A stretch of 13,854 bases of DNA. It comes from Nitrosarchaeum sp. (GTDB taxonomy: Archaea; Thermoproteota; Nitrososphaeria; Nitrososphaerales; Nitrosopumilaceae). The position numbers were made by a program, and so were the translations under genes. The stretch covers positions 1-13,854 of the forward strand of contig SCUP01000279.1 of the NCBI GenBank assembly GCA_004297665.1, in the 5' to 3' direction. Under the pieces are notes generated by a model that worked only from the letters and a program-made list of their open reading frames with translations, ran no database searches and was not told the origin of the DNA. This document shows, piece by piece, positions 7,602 through 13,854 of the stretch. Within the stretch, counting starts at the first letter, position 1; each line of letters opens with the position of its first letter.

Positions 7602-9119
7602 TCAAGAGTTGATTCCACCTACTAGTATAATTTTTGTAGCATCTTCAATCAGTGTTTGCAAAGGCTCTGGAACATAAATACCCATTATGAAAATTATTGA
7701 ACCCAAAATGATCATTGGCAGGATTGAAAGTTTTCCAAGATCTTCTTTTTTCATTTCTGATTTTGGATTTCCAAATACCACGTGCAGTAAATGCTTTCCA
7801 AAACTTGCAAATATCACTACCAGAAACAAAATTACAAGTGCACTTGCAAGAAAGTTTTCAGAACTGAATCCGGAACTCAACATTAAAAACTCACTCATGA
7901 AAATATTAAACGGCGGCATTCCAATTATTGCCAGTCCTCCTATCAAAAACATAAAACCAGTAATAGGCATTGTCTTAATTATTCCACTAGTATCTACAAT
8001 AGACTTTGTTTGATATTTCTGTGAAATTGATCCGCTTGAAAAAAACAGAAGTGATTTTACTACAGCATGATTAATCACATGGAGTAATGCTCCATAAATT
8101 CCTAGAAAAATTCCAAAACCTACCGATACGGAAATTAATCCCATGTGTTCAATACTTGAGAAAGCCAACATGCGCTTCACATCTTTCTGAAAATATATCG
8201 ATGCTGCAGCAATGCCAAGTGATATTATTCCAAGAATAATCAACAACGTATTTGAGAATTCAGGACCAATAGAATGACTAGAAATTATATGAAATCGTAA
8301 AAGCCCATAAAAGGCACAATTCAGCAAAACACCTGACAAGAGAGCACTGATTGGAGATGGAGCCTCACTGTGTGCATCTGGAAGCCATGTATGCATAGGC
8401 GCAAGACCAGCTTTTGTTCCAAATCCAACAAGTATGAAAATAAAAGCAAATTTGACAAGGTTAGGATCAAAATATGGTGCATTTTCCACCATGTTTGTCC
8501 AGTCCATCCCATGAGTAGAATCAAAGGAACCATCATAAACAGAATTTGCATAGTAAAAGAAAATTATTCCAAAAAGTGCAAGAGATAAACCTACAGTAGC
8601 TATCAGCAAATATTTCCATGATGCTTCAATTGAGCCTTGTTTGGTATAAAGCATAATCAACAAAACAGAAACAAGTGTTGTAGCTTCAATTGCAATCCAC
8701 ATTATACCAAGATTGTTAGAAACTGGAACAAGCAACATGGTAAATAAGAACATGTTAAATCCTTGATAATATCTGACAAGCTTTTTTCCATCTACAATTA
8801 ATTTATCATATTGCCTACCCATGTAATTTACAGAATAAAGAGATGCAAGAAACCCCACCAGAGAAATTGTAATTATCATAATTGCACTTAAAGAATCAAG
8901 ATAAAATGTACCATCAAAAATAGAGATTGTCTTTTTTTCTAAAATATACGGTAACAAAAACAATCCTTGAATCAATATTAAAGATGAAGAAATTATGGTA
9001 GTGGTTTCAATGATTCGTTTTCTTTTCAATAATGTAATTAGCAAACCACTGACTACTGGAGTCAAAAGAAGAGAAACCACTAATACAGATTCGACAGATG
9101 AAAATAGATTGGCAAGCAT
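7602..9119 (-). CDS. hyfF: HyfF-like antiporter-type membrane subunit (NuoN/MrpD superfamily)
   Basis: Polytopic membrane protein of the proton-conducting family, 505 residues with about 14 hydrophobic segments. Family residues visible are the TM5-type Glu145 (WIAIEATTL), Lys236 in GFGTKAG at 232-238, His243 and the loop WLPDAHSEAPSPISALLSG at 245-263. In the second half are His347, His351 and Lys355 (HVINHAVVKSLLFF), then Glu410 (FMSEF). The TM8-type Lys seen in HyfB is replaced by Asn267 (VLLNCAFYG). The loop and this Asn resemble the HyfF/HycC-side subfamily rather than NuoL. The ATG shares one base with the hyfE stop (TAATG). It probably forms the second ion-translocating module of the complex. 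Confidence 0.93.
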   Translation of the reverse strand: MLANLFSSVESVLVVSLLLTPVVSGLLITLLKRKRIIETTTIISSSLILIQGLFLLPYILEKKTISIFDGTFYLDSLSAIMIITISLVGFLASLYSVNYMGRQYDKLIVDGKKLVRYYQGFNMFLFTMLLVPVSNNLGIMWIAIEATTLVSVLLIMLYTKQGSIEASWKYLLIATVGLSLALFGIIFFYYANSVYDGSFDSTHGMDWTNMVENAPYFDPNLVKFAFIFILVGFGTKAGLAPMHTWLPDAHSEAPSPISALLSGVLLNCAFYGLLRFHIISSHSIGPEFSNTLLIILGIISLGIAAASIYFQKDVKRMLAFSSIEHMGLISVSVGFGIFLGIYGALLHVINHAVVKSLLFFSSGSISQKYQTKSIVDTSGIIKTMPITGFMFLIGGLAIIGMPPFNIFMSEFLMLSSGFSSENFLASALVILFLVVIFASFGKHLLHVVFGNPKSEMKKEDLGKLSILPMIILGSIIFIMGIYVPEPLQTLIEDATKIILVGGINS

Positions 9120-9796
9120 TAGTCATCCCTCAAACTTTCTAGATTCTCAATATCTATACTATCAAATGTCTTACTCATTCTAAATAGTAAGATGCTAGAT
9201 ACTATCACACCTACTAAAATATCTGCCATGAGTCCTATCTCAATAATTAATGAAAAACCGTGTGTAACTACCACAGCAAACAAGAATAAACCATTTTCAA
9301 TAGTTAGCAATCCCACTATTTGGCTGAGTGCTTTTCTTCTGCTAATTATGATAAACAGGCCAATAAAAAATAATGAAAACGATACTGGTAGAAATACGCT
9401 GATTGTCTCATCTGAGGATATAGGCAATTGTAAAGCCATAAAATAAGACATTGCAACTAACAATGCTGAGGCTATTACAGAGATTCTGAGGCTAACATAT
9501 GGGTTCATCTCTAATTTAATCGGGGAATCTAGTTTTTTTGTTACATAAAACAAAACTTTGGGAATGATTATTGCTTTGATTCCCAATGTAAGGGCAGATA
9601 CTATGTAAAGCTCCCAAATACTAGTTATGAATCCAATCAGGGCAACAATTCCTGCAAGAATTATTGTTTGATATCGATATGCATGCAACCAGTCTGAAAA
9701 TCCCCTTCTTACAACAATTCCAAAAGTAGCAATTAGTAAAATTACTGCAGATACATGTAACAAATCAATTTGTGTTGGCAAGAGTAAATCAGACAT
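9119..9796 (-). CDS. hyfE: HyfE-like membrane subunit
   Basis: Small polytopic membrane protein, 225 residues, about seven hydrophobic segments, close to the length of hydrogenase-4 component E. HyfE proteins resemble a NuoJ/NuoK-like (MrpC-like) module; a glutamate lies in a membrane segment (LTIENGLFLFAV, about residues 163-174), as in NuoK-type proteins. Position between hyfC and hyfF matches the order in hydrogenase-4 operons and strongly supports the call. The ATG is 2 bases after the hyfC stop. It likely connects the NuoH-like subunit to the antiporter modules. Confidence 0.9.
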   Translation of the reverse strand: MSDLLLPTQIDLLHVSAVILLIATFGIVVRRGFSDWLHAYRYQTIILAGIVALIGFITSIWELYIVSALTLGIKAIIIPKVLFYVTKKLDSPIKLEMNPYVSLRISVIASALLVAMSYFMALQLPISSDETISVFLPVSFSLFFIGLFIIISRRKALSQIVGLLTIENGLFLFAVVVTHGFSLIIEIGLMADILVGVIVSSILLFRMSKTFDSIDIENLESLRDD

Positions 9797-9798
9797 AC

Positions 9799-10746
9799 CT
9801 ACAAGAAAAAGAAAATCACTCCTATCATAGAACTAGATATTGCCATTGCAATTAGATCTGAAACTCTGAATAATCTCCACTTTGCTACTCGTGTTTCAAT
9901 AAATGCAGTAAAACTAGCTAATGCCGATATTTTAACAATGAAAAGTATTATGCCAAAACTAATTCCGACTAAAGAAATTTGTTCTGCAAAATTCCATGGA
10001 AGGAAGATGTCTACAAATAATGTAAACAAAATCATTTGTTTTATTGCATGAGACCATTCCATTAGTGCTAAACTTTTTCCAGAATATTCAAGCACCATAG
10101 CTTCATGAATCATTGTTAATTCAAGATGTGTAGAGGGATTATCAAATGGAAGCTTTCCAGTTTCTGCCATCATGATAATAAAAAATGCAATTAATGCAAA
10201 AAGAATTCCAGGTACAACTAAGATAGATGTATCATTTGCAGATGAAACGATTGTGCTGATGTTTGTTCCACCATAAAACGATGCAATTACAAAAAGAGTC
10301 ATAAATAATGCTGGCTCCACAAGTACAGAAATCATCATTTCTCTACTACTTCCCAATCCACCAAAGGAACTTGCTGTATCCAGTCCTGCAAGCATCGTAA
10401 AGAATCGCCCAAGTGCAAACAGACCAGCAACAAGCAAAATATCACCTACAACACCAAAAGGAGAATAGACGAGAAATACAGGAATAAAAAATGCAGCAGA
10501 TGCAGTTGTAACGAAATTTACCCACGGTGTAGCTCGAAATATCCAAGAACTCTGATCAGAGACTATCTCATCTTTTCTTAGCAATTTTATAATGTCATAA
10601 TATGGCTGAAAAATTCCAGAACCTATTCGTTTTTGGGATTTTGCCTTAATTTTTCTCATTATTCCAACGATTAAAGGAGACAAAACTATGATCAAAAGAG
10701 CCTGAAGTATACCAAGGCCATAGTCCAACATGGAAAAATCACTCAT
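9799..10746 (-). CDS. hyfC: HyfC/HycD-like membrane anchor (NuoH family)
   Basis: The NuoH-type subunit that binds the soluble arm and couples redox change to the membrane arm. It has 315 residues and about eight hydrophobic segments. The cytoplasmic loop RIGSGIFQPYYDIIKLLRK at 40-58 and GSSREMM at 132-138 are characteristic. The acidic loop AETGKLPFDNPSTHLELTMI at 194-213, followed by HEAMVLEYSG to 223, is a hallmark of HyfC/NuoH. A late loop, ETRVAKWRLF at 284-293, is also conserved. I chose the ATG at 10744-10746, with AGGA about 12 bases upstream, overlapping the hyfB stop by 8 bases. A TTG three codons upstream (10755) would add only Met-Val-His. Confidence 0.93.
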   Translation of the reverse strand: MSDFSMLDYGLGILQALLIIVLSPLIVGIMRKIKAKSQKRIGSGIFQPYYDIIKLLRKDEIVSDQSSWIFRATPWVNFVTTASAAFFIPVFLVYSPFGVVGDILLVAGLFALGRFFTMLAGLDTASSFGGLGSSREMMISVLVEPALFMTLFVIASFYGGTNISTIVSSANDTSILVVPGILFALIAFFIIMMAETGKLPFDNPSTHLELTMIHEAMVLEYSGKSLALMEWSHAIKQMILFTLFVDIFLPWNFAEQISLVGISFGIILFIVKISALASFTAFIETRVAKWRLFRVSDLIAMAISSSMIGVIFFFL

Positions 10747-12784
10747 GTGTACCAAATCCTACGAATAAGAGAAGTGCAATTAGAGTAATCATAATGTACA
10801 AAATATATGCATTGACTTTTCCTGACTGAATTTTTCGTAATTTATCTAACACAAACAAGCTACCAGAGATTATTTTTCCATACAATTTTTCATCAAAAAT
10901 ATTTCTAGTTGTAGAAATTACATGGATAGATTTTTTAAGGTATAAATTTTCTTTTGCATAAGAATTAACAGTAATATCATTATTAGGTTTATAAAAAACA
11001 CCGAAAATTCTACGTATTGGTTCTGCCAGTGATGTCGCAGTGTATTGTGTTCTTTCAGATAAACTTCCAAATCCACAATCCCATGTACCGTATTTTGTTG
11101 TCTTTGTTTTACCACCAATAATTCTGACAAATGCAAAAATTCCAACAATGACAGATATGAAAATAATTAGCACTCCAGGCATTAGAAGACTAGCAAAATT
11201 ACTGCCATCTGTATTTGTTATTGAAATTGCCTCAAACGGATTAGATGGAGTATATGGTAAATCAAAAGCAGATACAATCAAATCGATTCCAATAAAAGGC
11301 AAAATTCCCAATAAAACACAGGATAATGCCAGAATTGCTTTTCCTATTAGCATTAATCGTGGAACTTCTACTGCATTTGTTGCTTTGAAACTTCTGCTTT
11401 TTGATAGGAAAGTTATTCCAAATAATCTTACAAATGTTGCACTTACAAGACCGACAGTAAGTGCAAATGCCAATACGGCAAATGCAAGAGATACCTGTAA
11501 AATATTTGAGGGTATCTGAAAGACTGCAAGAAGTGATTGCAATGTCAGCCATTCTCCTATAAATCCATTAAGTGGAGGCAACCCAATTATGGCAATAGAG
11601 CCAACAAGAAACATCATAGCAGTCCAAGGCATTTTTTTAATCAAGCCTCCTAAATCTTCTATATTCTTTGTGTGTGTACTATAATGAATAGACCCTGCAG
11701 TCATAAACAACAATCCTTTGAAAATTGAATGATTCAAAGTATGAAACATGCTGGCAATAAAAGCTAAAACAGACAAAGACATTAGATGAAATGCAGCAAA
11801 TACTACTGAGAGCCCCAATCCGATAAAAATTATTCCGATATTTTCAATGCTAGAAAAAGCCAGTGCACGTTTAATGTTATTTTCAACCAAGGCATAAAGA
11901 ATTCCAACCAGGGCCGAAATTGAACCAATAATGATTATTCCCACGCCTAACCATACATAATCAAGAGAACTACCAATTGCGTTAAAATCAAAAAGATATC
12001 TAACTATGCCATAAATTGCAATCTTGAGCATTACTGCAGACATCAAAGCAGATACATTGCTTGGTGCAGATGGATGTGCTTTTGGTAACCAAGTGTGTAA
12101 AGGTATCATTCCTGCCTTTGTTCCAAATCCTACAAAAGCCAAAACAAATGCAATATCTTTTACATATTGTGGAATTATTGAAACATCTCTGAAAGAATCA
12201 AAACTAAAACTTCCAGTTTGAGTATACATAAGCATAAAAGATGCAAAAATAAATCCGGTCCCTAAATGAGTCATTACTAGATAGGTTAGACCAGATTTGA
12301 GATTGTGCTTATTTTCATGTTCATAGATAACCAAAAAGAATGACGTAAGTGACATTAATTCCCAAAATATTAGGAAGAAGAATACGTTATTACTAATTAC
12401 TACCAAGATCATGGAGATGATAAAAACGTTGAATAGCATTCCAAGTGCAGAGTTATTTTTCTTATCATCAAATTTTTTAGAATAAGAAAGTGAATAAATC
12501 GAAACAGCAAATGAAATCAATCCAATTATTAAGAGAAAAAATGCGGCGACCCCATCAATAAAAATTTCAAAATCAAAGAGATGTTGGATATTAAAAAAAG
12601 TCAGATGGATATTTTCAGAAGAAAAAATAGTAAGGGACAAAATAATTGTTAGAAAAGATGCAAGAGCAGATGGGATGTAAGTGAAATATGCGTGATATTT
12701 TTGTCCTCTAGTAAATAATCCCAGAGTTGCACCTAAAGAAAAAAATGCAATAATAACATACACTATAGATAGATTTTCTGACAA
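10739..12784 (-). CDS. hyfB: HyfB-like long antiporter-type membrane subunit (NuoL/MrpA-like)
   Basis: First gene of the operon; 681 residues with about 16 hydrophobic segments, close to E. coli HyfB in length. Ion-channel residues visible are Glu142 (WELMSL), Lys223 and His230 (GFGTKAGMIPLH), Lys254 (VMLKIAIYG), His348, His352 and Lys356 (FHTLNHSIFKGLLF) and Glu411 (GFIGEW). The C-terminal loop KYGTWDCGFGSLSERTQY at 564-581, then AEPIRRIF at 587-594, is specific to the HyfB type and is absent from NuoL. The start is TTG: an in-frame TAA is 15 bases upstream and no ATG is available. AAAAGGAA at 12791-12798 can serve as ribosome-binding site. No TATA element sits at the leaderless distance; TTTAGATA at 12827-12834 is a weak promoter candidate. 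Confidence 0.95.
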   Translation of the reverse strand: MSENLSIVYVIIAFFSLGATLGLFTRGQKYHAYFTYIPSALASFLTIILSLTIFSSENIHLTFFNIQHLFDFEIFIDGVAAFFLLIIGLISFAVSIYSLSYSKKFDDKKNNSALGMLFNVFIISMILVVISNNVFFFLIFWELMSLTSFFLVIYEHENKHNLKSGLTYLVMTHLGTGFIFASFMLMYTQTGSFSFDSFRDVSIIPQYVKDIAFVLAFVGFGTKAGMIPLHTWLPKAHPSAPSNVSALMSAVMLKIAIYGIVRYLFDFNAIGSSLDYVWLGVGIIIIGSISALVGILYALVENNIKRALAFSSIENIGIIFIGLGLSVVFAAFHLMSLSVLAFIASMFHTLNHSIFKGLLFMTAGSIHYSTHTKNIEDLGGLIKKMPWTAMMFLVGSIAIIGLPPLNGFIGEWLTLQSLLAVFQIPSNILQVSLAFAVLAFALTVGLVSATFVRLFGITFLSKSRSFKATNAVEVPRLMLIGKAILALSCVLLGILPFIGIDLIVSAFDLPYTPSNPFEAISITNTDGSNFASLLMPGVLIIFISVIVGIFAFVRIIGGKTKTTKYGTWDCGFGSLSERTQYTATSLAEPIRRIFGVFYKPNNDITVNSYAKENLYLKKSIHVISTTRNIFDEKLYGKIISGSLFVLDKLRKIQSGKVNAYILYIMITLIALLLFVGFGTHE

Positions 12785-12875
12785 CTCAATTTCCTTTTAT
12801 TAATTTAGAATTTCCATCAATACTTGTATCTAAATGATTACGATTAATCAATTTCTATGCTTTCCTTCTTCTTAG

Positions 12876-13148
12876 TTATGGAAAATTTCTATGACCGAGA
12901 TTCCATTTTTCTAATCTAAATGACCCATAGTCATCAACATGTGTAAGTTTTTTATTTTTCATTAGTTCAGAATTATCTTGTTTCTTGTTTTGAATATCAA
13001 TGAAACCAAAAATCTCATTTTTTGGGTAATATTGCTTGTGGCTAACTTGTAAATGCTCCCCAAAATTAATTGCAAGAATTTCTTTATCCTTATTATTTAC
13101 AATAAAATTACAGTCAAAACCAAGATTTTTACAAATTACTTTGTACAT
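12876..13148 (-). CDS. DUF1059 small protein with possible C2H2 metal site
   Basis: A 90-residue soluble protein. Its first ~50 residues match the DUF1059 pattern (YKVICKNLGFDCNFIV ... EHLQVSH). Cysteines and histidines are spaced Cys6-x6-Cys13-x18-His32-x4-His37, a zinc-finger-like arrangement that is characteristic of this domain. The last ~40 residues (from about Lys55) are polar, basic and not recognised. Function is unknown. The ATG at 13146-13148 has a TATA element at the leaderless distance. It lies 91 bases upstream of hyfB on the same strand; that spacer has no clear terminator, so some read-through into the hyf operon is possible but unproven. Confidence 0.85.
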   Translation of the reverse strand: MYKVICKNLGFDCNFIVNNKDKEILAINFGEHLQVSHKQYYPKNEIFGFIDIQNKKQDNSELMKNKKLTHVDDYGSFRLEKWNLGHRNFP

Positions 13149-13170
13149 GTAGATTGAAGATCATATGTAG

Positions 13171-13176
13171 ATATAA
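13171..13176 (-). promoter_or_regulatory. TATA box for the DUF1059 gene
   Basis: TTATAT on the minus strand (context AATTATATCT), with its first base 28 nt upstream of the ATG at 13148. The spacing predicts a transcript starting at or next to the start codon, the same layout as ahcY. Confidence 0.6.
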
Positions 13177-13181
13177 TTTCT

Positions 13182-13210
13182 CAGTATACGATGTGGTACA
13201 CTGTAACACA
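13182..13210. repeat. Two overlapping inverted repeats, candidate operator
   Basis: CAGTATAC-6-GTACACTG (13182-13203) and TGTGGTAC-3-GTAACACA (13192-13210) overlap; each has 8-base arms with one mismatched pair. They lie just upstream of the DUF1059 TATA box and about 115 bases before the divergent regulator gene. The position suits an activator or autoregulatory site. No binding protein can be named. Confidence 0.45.
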
Positions 13211-13325
13211 AAACTATTGGCATGACTCAAACAGGGATTTCATGTTATAAGCACAAATTACAATTACACATATGGTTAGTTTTCAAGTAAATTAAAATGG
13301 CATGTATCACAAAGACAAATTAACA

Positions 13326-13854
13326 ATGATTCAGAAAAAAAGAACACCCACAGAACATGCAAGTTTTAGAATAAACACAAATACTCTGGATAATTTAAAA
13401 AAAATTTCCAAAGATCAGAAATTAAGTCTCAATACATACGTAAACCAAATTTTTGATTCTCATGTAAACTGGGATGTACATGCCTCAGAGATAGGCTGGA
13501 TTGTTATGCTAAAATCGGCATTAATAGAATTGGTAAAGTACGTCGATAATCAAACAATAATCAAAATAGCAAAAAATTTAGCTGAAAGCGGTGCAAAAGA
13601 AATTGCATTATCCATGAGAGGAAAATATGGGGTTGAGGAATGGATTTCTATTTTGAAAGATCGTGCCAAATCATCAGGATTTTCAATTAAAGAGTATAGT
13701 GAAAATAATAATACAAAGTTAGTGTTGCATCATGAAATGGGTGAGCAGTGGTCTCTATTTTTTAAAACATATTATGAGACAGTATTTTTCGAGTTGGGGT
13801 CTAAGATAAAAACTGAACATACTGAGAACGCAGTTCTAATAGAACTCGATGATG
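13326..13854 (+). CDS. Ribbon-helix-helix-type putative DNA-binding protein, 3' end off window
   Basis: At least 176 residues; it runs off the right edge. Residues about 11-50 look like a ribbon-helix-helix domain: a short strand ASFRINT, helix LDNLKKISKDQ, turn LSLN, helix TYVNQIFDSHV. This is followed by an alpha/beta domain (about 52-176) containing HHEMGEQWSLFFKTYYE at 135-151, which I do not recognise but which may be a ligand- or partner-binding module. The ATG at 13326 is preceded by an AT element AATTAAAA at 13290-13297. An alternative in-frame ATG at 13302 would add eight residues, with a TAA at 13293 closing the frame upstream. It is divergent from the DUF1059 gene. A transcriptional regulator is plausible but inferred. 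Confidence 0.72.
   Translation, partial: MIQKKRTPTEHASFRINTNTLDNLKKISKDQKLSLNTYVNQIFDSHVNWDVHASEIGWIVMLKSALIELVKYVDNQTIIKIAKNLAESGAKEIALSMRGKYGVEEWISILKDRAKSSGFSIKEYSENNNTKLVLHHEMGEQWSLFFKTYYETVFFELGSKIKTEHTENAVLIELDD

Noticed and set aside
11040..11519. 159-residue open frame on the plus strand
   Set aside because: Antisense to hyfB with no recognisable motif; typical long shadow frame opposite a membrane-protein gene.
5127..12784. Functional H2-evolving formate hydrogenlyase / hydrogenase-4
   Set aside because: Overall similarity is strong, but the large subunit lacks all four NiFe-binding cysteines, and no hydrogenase maturation or formate dehydrogenase gene is in the window.
5127..12784. 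Standard respiratory complex I (nuo) operon
   Set aside because: Gene order B-C-E-F-G-I, the HyfB-specific C-terminal loop, HyfE and the NuoC-NuoD fusion with a hydrogenase-type loop fit the Hyf/Ehr group; NuoA, J, K and I genes are absent.
1..13854. CRISPR array, insertion sequence, integrase or att site
   Set aside because: No regularly spaced direct repeats, transposase or integrase frame was seen; the region looks like stable chromosomal DNA.

Overview
This AT-rich window is best explained as archaeal, most likely Nitrososphaerota (Thaumarchaeota, Nitrosopumilus-like). The evidence is TATA elements about 26-28 bases upstream of several start codons (leaderless mRNA), frequent TTG starts, an archaeal-type methionyl-tRNA synthetase with several Cys-x2-Cys knuckles, and a DUF1059 protein. 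The lineage is an inference from gene style; no rRNA or ammonia-oxidation gene is present to prove it.

Layout. Bases 1-2152 (minus strand) hold S-adenosylhomocysteine hydrolase (ahcY) followed by methionyl-tRNA synthetase (metG, C-terminus off the left edge). A Rieske [2Fe-2S] ferredoxin gene is read divergently from ahcY at 2216. Next, on the plus strand, come nadE (NAD+ synthetase), cysS (cysteinyl-tRNA synthetase, 4-base overlap) and a tiny zinc-ribbon gene, probably one operon. Bases 5127-12784 (minus strand) are a tight six-gene operon for a membrane-bound complex of the hydrogenase-4 / formate hydrogenlyase / complex I superfamily, in the order hyfB-C-E-F-G-I. It converges on the nadE-cysS operon across 93 bases. 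The right end has a DUF1059 gene (minus) and, divergent from it, the start of a ribbon-helix-helix-type regulator (plus, runs off the edge). The 177-base spacer between them contains overlapping inverted repeats.

How the genes work together. The six-gene operon encodes two antiporter-like proton/ion channel subunits (HyfB, HyfF), the NuoH-like membrane anchor (HyfC), the small membrane subunit HyfE, a NuoC-NuoD fusion (HyfG), and a NuoB-like subunit fused to a one-cluster ferredoxin domain (HyfI). The key observation is that HyfG has lost all four cysteines that hold the NiFe centre in hydrogenases, while the rest of the complex looks intact. It therefore looks like an energy-converting hydrogenase-related (Ehr) complex: ion pumping driven by an unknown redox reaction, not H2 chemistry. 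This is the main candidate for an under-described system here. The remaining genes are housekeeping: the methyl cycle, aminoacylation and NAD synthesis.
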